Below, piece after piece: positions 58,194 through 64,000 of a stretch of 64,000 nucleotides of DNA. The stretch comes from Ancylobacter dichloromethanicus. Lineage in GTDB: Bacteria > Pseudomonadota > Alphaproteobacteria > Rhizobiales > Xanthobacteraceae. The stretch is from NCBI RefSeq assembly GCF_018390645.1, contig NZ_JAHBGC010000047.1, positions 32,560 through 96,559 of the forward strand. Direction: 5' to 3'. The notes beneath the pieces are model-generated. The model did no database searches. It worked only from the letters and a program-made list of their open reading frames with translations, and was not told the DNA's origin. Numbering within the stretch: position 1 is the stretch's first letter; each line of letters starts with the position of its first letter. The position numbers and the translations under genes are program-made.

Positions 58194-59512
58194 CGCTCGC
58201 GGAACGCGCGCGCGATCTGGTCCTTCAGCGGCTTGAGGAGGTATTGCAGCGGCGTGCGATCCTCGGTGCGCAGCAACACGTCGGCCTGCATGCCGGCGCC
58301 GATGTGCTGCGGGGCGAGGCGCGCGCGCTCCCCGGCGGCGATCGCCACGCGGACGGTATAGAAGAGCGCGCCGGTCTGCGCGTCGCGGCTGGTGTCGGCT
58401 GCGATCCGGGTGACGCGGCCCGCGAGCTGCGGCGTGGTACGCTGGTTGAAGGCGTGGATCCTCACCTGCGCCTCCTGGCCGGGCGTGATCTGGTCGATGT
58501 CCGGCGGGTTGACCCGTGCCTCCACCTCCAGCGCCTCCTCTGCCGGCACGATCAGCAGGACGGGCTCGGCCGGGCTGATGACGCCGCCGACCGTGTGGAC
58601 GGCGAGCTGGTGCACGTGGCCGGCGCTCGGCGCGCGGATGTCGACGCGGGCGAGCTGGTCCTCGGCCGCGACGCGGCGCTCGACGAACTCGGCGATCCGG
58701 GCCTGGATCTCGCTCAGTTCCTTCATCACCGCCTCGCGCAGCACGTCGCCGATCTCGATGATCTGCAGCCGGATCTCGGCGATCTTGCCCTCGGCCTGCG
58801 CGCGGGCCGCGATGAGCCGGCCCTTCTCGCCGTCGAGTTCGGCGGCCTCGCGCTCCAGCGCGGTCTTGCGGCTGATGGCGACGAGGTTCTTGGCGTAGAG
58901 ATCGCGCACGCCGACGAGTTCCTCGGCGATCAGCCCGGCCTGCCGGTCGCGGGCGTCCTGCTGCGCCTTCAGCCCCACCACCTCGTCCTCCAGCTGGCCG
59001 ATGCGCCGGGCGAGCTGCGCCTTCTGCCCTTCGCGGGCGTCGCGGCGGGCGTCGAACTGGTTCCGCTCGGTGGCGATCAGCTCGGCGATGGCCGGCTCGC
59101 GGCGGCGCGGCGCCAGCTCCGGTGCGATCGCGACGGTGTCGCGGCGGTCGCGCTCGGCGACCAGCCGGGCCCGGCGCGCGGCGAGTTCGTCGAGCTGCTT
59201 GGCGACGACCTGCAGATTGGCGCGGGTGATGGTGTCGTCGAGCCGGATCAGTATCTCGCCGGCCTCGACCCGGTCGCCTTCGCGGACCCTGAGTTCGCCG
59301 ACGATGCCGCCGGTCGGGTGCTGGACCTTCTTCACATTGCCGACGACGACGAACTGGCCGGAGGCGACGACGGCACCGGCGAGGGTGGTGGTGACCGCCC
59401 AGACGCCGGCGGTGCCGGCGAACAGCAGCACGGCCGCCCCGCCGGCGAGCCACAGCGTGCGGAGCGCGGCGCCGAACTCCGAGACGGTGTCGGTATCCTT
59501 CGCCTCCGTCAT
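58190..59512 (-). CDS. Type I secretion membrane fusion protein (HlyD family)
   Basis: This 440-residue periplasmic adaptor has one N-terminal membrane helix (LWLAGGAAVLLFAGTAGVWAVTTTLAG), a lipoyl-like half (VVVGNVKKVQHPTGGIVGELRVREGDRVEAGEILIRLDD), a long alpha-helical hairpin (~100-280) and the second lipoyl half with DIRAPSAGHVHQLAVHTVGGVISPAEPVLLIVP. This is the PrtE/HlyD type that links the ABC exporter to the outer-membrane channel. The ATG at 59512 has AGGGGGGGCGAA before it; a GTG at 59530 overlapping the upstream stop is an alternative. An outer-membrane TolC gene is not in the window. Confidence 0.92.
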   Translation of the reverse strand: MTEAKDTDTVSEFGAALRTLWLAGGAAVLLFAGTAGVWAVTTTLAGAVVASGQFVVVGNVKKVQHPTGGIVGELRVREGDRVEAGEILIRLDDTITRANLQVVAKQLDELAARRARLVAERDRRDTVAIAPELAPRRREPAIAELIATERNQFDARRDAREGQKAQLARRIGQLEDEVVGLKAQQDARDRQAGLIAEELVGVRDLYAKNLVAISRKTALEREAAELDGEKGRLIAARAQAEGKIAEIRLQIIEIGDVLREAVMKELSEIQARIAEFVERRVAAEDQLARVDIRAPSAGHVHQLAVHTVGGVISPAEPVLLIVPAEEALEVEARVNPPDIDQITPGQEAQVRIHAFNQRTTPQLAGRVTRIAADTSRDAQTGALFYTVRVAIAAGERARLAPQHIGAGMQADVLLRTEDRTPLQYLLKPLKDQIARAFRER

Positions 59513-59526
59513 TTCGCCCCCCCTGG

Positions 59527-61278
59527 TCACGACGCTACCGCCGCCCGCTTGATACCGGGCAGCCCGCCCTGCCGCGCCAGCCTGGCCAGCACCTCCTCCT
59601 TCGGGCCGATGGCCTGAAGGCGGCCCTCCGCCATCATGGCGATGCGGTCGAGGCCGGCGATGGCGCTCTGGCGATGGGTGACCATCAGCACGATGCCGCC
59701 GCGCGCCCGCACCCCCTCGACGGCATGGGTCAGCGCCTCGTCGCCGTCATGGTCGAGATTCGAGTTGGGCTCGTCGAGCACCACCAGGAAGGGCGACCCG
59801 TAGAGGGCCCGCGCCAGCCCGAGGCGCTGGCGCTGGCCGCCGGAAAGCGTCATGCCGGCCTCGCCGATGCGGGTGTCGTAGCCCTCTTCCAGCCGCAGGA
59901 TCAGCTCATGCGCACCGGCCGACCGGGCCGCCGCGACGACGGCCTCGTCGGTGGCCTGCGGATCGAAGCGGGCGATGTTCTCGGCTACCGTTCCCTCGAA
60001 CAGCTCGACATCCTGCGGGAGATAGCCGACATGCCGTCCCAGCGCCTCCGGCGCCCATTGGTCGAGCGCCGCCCCGTCGAGCCGCACCTCGCCCTTGAGC
60101 GGGCGCCACACGCCGACAAGCGCACGCACCAGCGTCGACTTGCCGGAGGCGCTCGGCCCGATGACCGCGAGGCCCTGGCCCGCCTCCACCCGCAGCGTGA
60201 TGCCGTTGAGGATGGGCGCCTGTCGCCCGGGAGCGGCTACGACGAGATTGTCGGCGGTGAGCGCATGGCAGGGCGCGGGCAGGCGGGTATGAGCGGTCTC
60301 GTTCATGGCCGGCAGGGCCAGCACCTGCCCGAGGCGGCGCACGCCGAGCCGCGCCGCGACAAAGCCCTTCCAGTTGGCGACGGCGATCTCGATCGGCGCC
60401 AGCGCGCGCGAGGTCATGATCGAGGCGGCGATCATCGCCCCGCCGGAAATCTCGTCATGCATGGCGAGATAGGCGCCGAGCCCGAGCACGGCCGACTGCA
60501 GCACCATGCGGAACACCTTGGCGAAGGCGCCGCTGCCGCCGGTGAGGTCGGCCGCCGCCAGCCACGCGCGCACATGGCGAAGATTGGCCTCGTGCCATCT
60601 GCCCTCGAAGGCGGGGGCCATGCCCATGGCGGTGAGCACCTCGGCATTGCGCCGGCTGGCCTCGGCGAGGGTCTCGCGGGCGGCACGGCTCGCCATCTGC
60701 GCCTTCGCCGCCGCGCGGCTGGCCAGCTCGGTGATCGCGGTCAGCGCCACGATGACCATGCCGCCGGCGAGCGCCAGCCAGCCCAGCCAGGGATGCAGCA
60801 GGAAGCAGCCGGCGAAGAACAGCGGCATCCACGGCATGTCGAACAGCGCGGTGGGCCCGAGCGAGGACAGGAAGGCGCGGATCTGGTCGAGGTCGCGGAT
60901 CGGCTGCAACGCTTCTTCCGGCCGTCGTCCGGCCAGCGACAGGCGCCGCGTCGCGCCGAAGGCCGCCGGCGACACCTGCTCGTCGAAGCGCGCGCCGATC
61001 CGCGCCAGCATCCGCACCCGCACCGCGTCGAGAAAACCCTGCAGCGCATAGGCGGCGAGCAGCAGCAGCGACAGCCCGATCAGGGTCGGGACGCTGCGCG
61101 AACTCAGCACCCGGTCATAGACCTGCAGCATGTAGAGCGAGCCGGACAGCATCAGCACGTTGATGACGGCCGAGAACGCCCCCACCGCCAGGAAGGCGCC
61201 ACGGCAGGACGACAGGGCGCGCGCGACCGCAGGAAGCGGTGTCGCAGGAAGCGAGGCGGCGGGTGAGGCGGGGGCCAT
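59527..61278 (-). CDS. Type I secretion ABC transporter/permease (PrtD type)
   Basis: A 583-residue half-transporter: ~6 helices over residues ~20-300 (FLAVGAFSAVINVLMLSGSLYMLQVYDRVLSSRSVPTLIGL is the characteristic PrtD start) and an ATPase domain with Walker A GPSASGKSTLVRAL, LPQDVELFEGTVAENIARF, signature LSGGQRQRLGLARAL and Walker B LVVLDEPNSNLD. No C39 peptidase or CLD domain is present, so it is of the PrtD/AprD/RsaD group that exports proteins with uncleaved C-terminal signals. Its substrate is very probably the adjacent 1595-residue GH5 protein. Confidence 0.93.
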   Translation of the reverse strand: MAPASPAASLPATPLPAVARALSSCRGAFLAVGAFSAVINVLMLSGSLYMLQVYDRVLSSRSVPTLIGLSLLLLAAYALQGFLDAVRVRMLARIGARFDEQVSPAAFGATRRLSLAGRRPEEALQPIRDLDQIRAFLSSLGPTALFDMPWMPLFFAGCFLLHPWLGWLALAGGMVIVALTAITELASRAAAKAQMASRAARETLAEASRRNAEVLTAMGMAPAFEGRWHEANLRHVRAWLAAADLTGGSGAFAKVFRMVLQSAVLGLGAYLAMHDEISGGAMIAASIMTSRALAPIEIAVANWKGFVAARLGVRRLGQVLALPAMNETAHTRLPAPCHALTADNLVVAAPGRQAPILNGITLRVEAGQGLAVIGPSASGKSTLVRALVGVWRPLKGEVRLDGAALDQWAPEALGRHVGYLPQDVELFEGTVAENIARFDPQATDEAVVAAARSAGAHELILRLEEGYDTRIGEAGMTLSGGQRQRLGLARALYGSPFLVVLDEPNSNLDHDGDEALTHAVEGVRARGGIVLMVTHRQSAIAGLDRIAMMAEGRLQAIGPKEEVLARLARQGGLPGIKRAAVAS

Positions 61279-61386
61279 CGGGAACCTCGGGATGGCGGGC
61301 CGCTTGCGGACTCCCGGATATGGATCGGCACGGCCCGCGAGCGGCTATGCACCGTTGCGGAAAGATGCCATGGGCTAGGCAGCTTC

Positions 61387-61470
61387 TCACCCTGGCGGCG
61401 GCATCAACTCGATGAACGTGACGCAGAAATCGACGAGCCGGCCGGTCCGGTGCCGGCGCCGGCGTTGCAC
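61387..61470 (-). CDS. Possible 27-residue peptide upstream of the type I secretion genes
   Basis: An Arg-rich start (VQRRRRHRTGR from GTG at 61470) followed by LVDFCVTFIELMPPPG. The core resembles the mini-ORF at 58101-58193 (LVDFCAAFVDW). It lies 108 bases upstream of the ABC exporter gene on the same strand. No clear ribosome site is visible, so it may instead be a conserved DNA block. Confidence 0.28.
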   Translation of the reverse strand: MQRRRRHRTGRLVDFCVTFIELMPPPG

Positions 61471-61491
61471 GGCGCGGCGCGGGGGCCGGGC

Positions 61492-62625
61492 ATGACGGGC
61501 GTTCCCCCGCCTTCCGCCCCTTCCCTCCGCGGCCTGTGGCGGTGGCCGGGCCCGTTCGCGCAGGCCCAGATCATCGGCTGGAGCCTGTTCGCGCTGGTGG
61601 ACATGGTCAACCGGCAGCTCGCCTATCAGGACATTGCCGCCGCATTGACCCTGACCGCCATCGTCTGCCCGGTCCTGTTCACGCTGTCGGCCGGCCTTCG
61701 CCGGGTCTATGACCGTTTCCTCCCCGGCGGCGGGCTGCATTGGCCGATGTTCCTGGGGATCGTGCTGCTCTCCTGCGCGGGGGCCGGGCTCGTCGTGGCG
61801 GTGATCGCCGCCGCGCGGCAGACCTTCGGCTGGAGCATCCCGCATTGGCGGCCGGTCGAGGAGATCGCGCTTCCCTTCGTCTACTACACCGCCATCCTGC
61901 TCGGCTGGAGCCTGCTGCTGTTCTGGGTCCGGGCCGACCGCCTGCGGCTGATCGAGCACGAGGCGGCCAGCATCGCCCAGGCCGATGCGCTGCGGGCGGA
62001 GATCCAGCAGCTGCGCCTGCAGATCAACCCGCATTTCCTGTTCAACGCGTTGAACGGCATTGCCGAGGAGGTGCCGGAGCATCCCGCCGCCGCGGTGGCG
62101 ATGCTGCGCGACCTCACCGACTATCTCCGGCACATCCTCGCCGGCATCCGCACGCCGGTGGTCCCGGTCGAGGCGGAAATCGCTGCGCTGGCGGCCTATC
62201 TGCGCATCCAGCAGGCGCGGTTCGGCCCGCGGCTGCGCACGCAGGTGGCGATGGACCCGGCCGTCGCCGGGCGGGCGATCGCCAACGGTCTGCTGCAGCC
62301 GCTGGCCGAGAACGCCATGGAGCACGGCGACCGCTCGGACCTGCTGGAGCTGATGCTGCGCGTCGGCACCGAGGGCGCGGCGCTGAGGATCGACATCGAG
62401 AACACCGGCCGCCTGGCGCCGACGCCGCGCAAGCGGCTGTCGCATGGGCTCGGCCTCGCCAATCTGCGCCGGCGCCTCGATGTACACTATCCGGGCCGCC
62501 ATTCCTTCAGCCTGGCCGAGGCGACGGGGGAGCACGGCGCGGGGCAGGGGGCCGCCACGCAAGGGGAGGCAACCCGCGTGATCGCCACGCTGGTGCTCGA
62601 AGGCGACCCATGCTCCGCGTCCTGA
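61492..62625 (+). CDS. LytS/YehU-type sensor histidine kinase
   Basis: A 377-residue kinase with four N-terminal helices (FAQAQIIGWSLFALVDMV; IAAALTLTAIVCPVLFTL; WPMFLGIVLLSCAGAGLVVAVIAA; FVYYTAILLGWSLLLFWV) and a His_kinase domain: phospho-acceptor in LRLQINPHFLFNALNGIAEEV (~175-195) and ATPase part LLQPLAENAMEHG and GLGLANLRRRL. The sensor part has no periplasmic domain, so the signal is probably a membrane or lipophilic cue. The ATG at 61492 is only 21 bases from the start of the mini-ORF on the other strand. The next gene is its LytTR partner. Confidence 0.92.
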   Translation: MTGVPPPSAPSLRGLWRWPGPFAQAQIIGWSLFALVDMVNRQLAYQDIAAALTLTAIVCPVLFTLSAGLRRVYDRFLPGGGLHWPMFLGIVLLSCAGAGLVVAVIAAARQTFGWSIPHWRPVEEIALPFVYYTAILLGWSLLLFWVRADRLRLIEHEAASIAQADALRAEIQQLRLQINPHFLFNALNGIAEEVPEHPAAAVAMLRDLTDYLRHILAGIRTPVVPVEAEIAALAAYLRIQQARFGPRLRTQVAMDPAVAGRAIANGLLQPLAENAMEHGDRSDLLELMLRVGTEGAALRIDIENTGRLAPTPRKRLSHGLGLANLRRRLDVHYPGRHSFSLAEATGEHGAGQGAATQGEATRVIATLVLEGDPCSAS

Positions 62626-63323
62626 TCGCCGACGACGAGCCGCTGGCCCGCCGGGCGCTGCGCCGCCTGCTGGCGCCGCATGCGGATGTCGATCTCGTCG
62701 GCGAGGCCGACAGCCTGGCGCAGGCGATCGTGCTGATCCGGCAGTGCCGGCCCGATCTCGTGCTGCTCGACATCGAGCTGAACGACGGCGACGGTTTCGA
62801 CCTGCTCGCGGCGCTCGAGACGCCGCCCCTCGTGGTGTTCGTCACCGCCTATGCCGAGCATGCGGTGGAGGCCTTCGCCGTCGCGGCGGTGGACTATCTG
62901 CTCAAGCCGGTGGCGCAGGAGCGGATCGACACCGCGCTGGCCCGGGTTCGCCGCCTGTCGGCACCCGCTGCCAAGGGCGCTGACGCGCGCATCGAGCTGC
63001 GCCTGCCGGGGCGGGTGCTGCGCTGTGCGCCGGCCGACATCCTGGCGGTGCGGGCGGAGGGCGACTTCAGCCGGGTCCTTCTCGCCGAGCGGCCGGCCCT
63101 GATGATCCTGCGCGGCCTCGGGCAGTTCGAAGCCTCGCTGCCATCGCCGCCCTTCCTGCGGCTCGGGCGGTCGATCATCGTCAATTGCGAGCGTATCGTC
63201 GGCGTCGAGGCGCGCTCGCGCGACGAGGTTGAGGTCGCGCTGCAGGGCATGGCGGCGCCCATCCGGCTCGGCCGCGCGGCGGCGGCGCGCCTGAAATCGG
63301 CGCTGTCCGCGCGCCGCGGCTGA
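62610..63323 (+). CDS. LytTR-family response regulator
   Basis: This 237-residue regulator has a receiver domain (VLIADDEPLARRALRRLL, phospho-acceptor Asp in VLLDIELNDGDGF, FVTAYAEHAVEAFAVAAVDYLLKPV) and a C-terminal LytTR DNA-binding domain (ILAVRAEGDFSRVLLAERPALMILRGLGQFEASLPSPPFLRLGRSIIVNCERI). LytTR regulators bind paired direct repeats about 10-13 bases apart. It overlaps the kinase gene by 16 bases. The adjacent divergent type I secretion operon is the obvious candidate target. Confidence 0.93.
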   Translation: MLRVLIADDEPLARRALRRLLAPHADVDLVGEADSLAQAIVLIRQCRPDLVLLDIELNDGDGFDLLAALETPPLVVFVTAYAEHAVEAFAVAAVDYLLKPVAQERIDTALARVRRLSAPAAKGADARIELRLPGRVLRCAPADILAVRAEGDFSRVLLAERPALMILRGLGQFEASLPSPPFLRLGRSIIVNCERIVGVEARSRDEVEVALQGMAAPIRLGRAAAARLKSALSARRG

Positions 63324-63951
63324 GGCGGCGCGGCCTCCTCCAGAACGTTGCGGGGCGGCGATCGGGCCAAGGCCGCCGAACGCCTGATATCGGGCCCGTC
63401 CCCGGTACCGCCGGTGAAGGCCGGCCCGGCATGTGGATAAGAAAGCGCGGCGAAAACAACCGGATAGGCCATGCGCCGTCCATTTCGGGGCGTTGTCGGC
63501 GGCCTGTCATTTTTCTGATGTGATGGGTGTTGACAGGCGCGGAGGGCCGGGCCTATAAAGCGCCCATCGACGCGGCGCCACCGCAACGGCGGGTTTGGCG
63601 CTCCTCTGTAGCATCCCACTTTGGTGCGGTTGCGGCGGCCGGTGCAAACCGGACGGGAGATGTCGATGCGCTTATGGGTGTGAGCCTATAGGTAGGGAGG
63701 CTTCGGTCTTCGAGATTTGAGCTTCGGCTCGCGGGTTTTGGCCCACGCTGTTTGACAAGTGAAGAGTAAGAAAGAGAAACGTGGACGGCGGGGTCCTTGC
63801 GGACTTCCCTGGTTTCGGTCGGGGAAGTCGGATGAGACTTCGGCGGTCTTACGTTCTCGGAGCCGCGCATCCTGTGAAGGATGTGACTGGTTCCAACCTC
63901 GTCAAGAGGTTTTGAGCGTAGCGACGCAAAGCCGGATTTAGATATCTCATT
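63324..63951. other. rRNA operon promoter and leader region
   Basis: No gene lies between the LytTR regulator and the 16S rRNA. The region holds a perfect DnaA box (TGTGGATAA, 63434-63442, reverse of TTATCCACA), an rRNA promoter (63530-63559) and a ~390-base leader before the 16S start. A boxA-like stretch, TGTTTGACAAGTGAAGAG, lies near 63750-63767, of the type often seen before alphaproteobacterial 16S genes. The leader also contains hairpins that would pair around the 16S ends in processing. Confidence 0.6.
63530..63559 (+). promoter_or_regulatory. Ribosomal RNA operon promoter
   Basis: TTGACA (63530-63535) and TATAAA (63554-63559) with an 18-base spacer form a near-consensus sigma70-type promoter, the strongest in the window. 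An AT-rich patch, ATTTTTCTGATG, lies upstream. The transcript should start near 63567. Confidence 0.8.
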
Positions 63952-64000
63952 CAACTTGAGAGTTTGATCCTGGCTCAGAACGAACGCTGGCGGCAGGCTT
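63952..64000 (+). rRNA. rrs: 16S ribosomal RNA, 5' end (partial)
   Basis: From CAACTTGAGAGTTTGATCC on, the sequence reads as the conserved 16S rRNA start, including the 27F primer site AGAGTTTGATCCTGGCTCAG and AACGAACGCTGGCGGCAGGC, the alphaproteobacterial form. The window ends 49 bases in. The exact mature 5' end may differ by a few bases. Confidence 0.97.

Noticed and set aside
1..64000. Insertion sequences, prophage or integrative element
   Set aside because: No transposase, integrase, phage gene or target duplication was seen; base composition is even apart from small AT-rich operators.

Overview
The window is GC-rich, densely coded alphaproteobacterial DNA. The last ~50 bases are the 5' end of a 16S rRNA gene with an alphaproteobacterial start, and an intergenic palindromic element near the left edge is of a type common in Hyphomicrobiales (Rhizobiales). 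Gene content (NasTS/NrtABC nitrate assimilation, FmdA formamidase with FmdB, membrane quinoprotein glucose dehydrogenase, HPP protein, OpgH) fits a free-living soil or water member of that order, perhaps Xanthobacteraceae-like. The family is a guess from content, not a measured placement. I saw no transposase, phage gene, CRISPR array or tRNA.

Layout. 0.5-13.2 kb: a complete assimilatory nitrate module: nasT-nasS, then nrtABC, an FAD oxidoreductase, nirA, an Fe-S/CysJ-like flavoprotein and nasA, mostly with overlapping stops and starts. The nrtA leader carries a sigma54-type promoter, two hairpins with A1/G4 hexaloops (the ANTAR target motif) and an overlapping terminator. 13.3-20.9 kb: a small membrane protein, an NCS1-permease/histidine-kinase fusion, a REC-kinase hybrid, an OmpR-type regulator, then formamidase, an AmiS/UreI channel and FmdB; formamidase also has a sigma54-like promoter. 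21.5-27.4 kb: a potassium channel and Na+/H+ antiporter pair, a PQQ glucose dehydrogenase and a LysR regulator. 27.4-33.8 kb: hexuronate catabolism (AGE-family isomerase, altronate dehydratase, GntR regulator, fructuronate reductase-like enzyme, mannonate dehydratase). 33.9-39.9 kb: a LacI-nagB-PotABCD-like ABC transporter operon with a striking double operator. 40.1-43.1 kb: an FNR-PAS fusion divergent from an Rrf2/NsrR-like regulator, followed by an HPP-CBS membrane protein.

43.3-46.4 kb: a cobalamin riboswitch followed by a BtuFCD-like uptake system. 46.6-51.2 kb: a RibD-C reductase and cytochrome b561 facing an operon of MDR dehydrogenase, 6-pyruvoyl-tetrahydropterin-synthase-like enzyme, glycosyltransferase and methyltransferase. 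These look like parts of an unassigned pathway to a glycosylated, methylated pterin-like metabolite. 51.4-53.2 kb: OpgH. 53.2-61.5 kb: a type I secretion pair and its likely substrate, a 1595-residue GH5/CBM2/Calx-beta protein whose catalytic domain sits inside a Calx-beta fold; two mini-ORFs with a shared LVDFC core flank the secretion genes. 61.5-63.3 kb: a divergent LytS/LytTR-type two-component system. 63.5 kb to the end: rRNA promoter, leader and 16S start.

Most likely new biology, in my view: the pterin-like cluster, the NCS1-kinase formamide/nitrogen sensor, the type I secreted GH5-in-Calx-beta protein with its mini-ORFs, and the PAS-FNR protein paired with an NO-type regulator.
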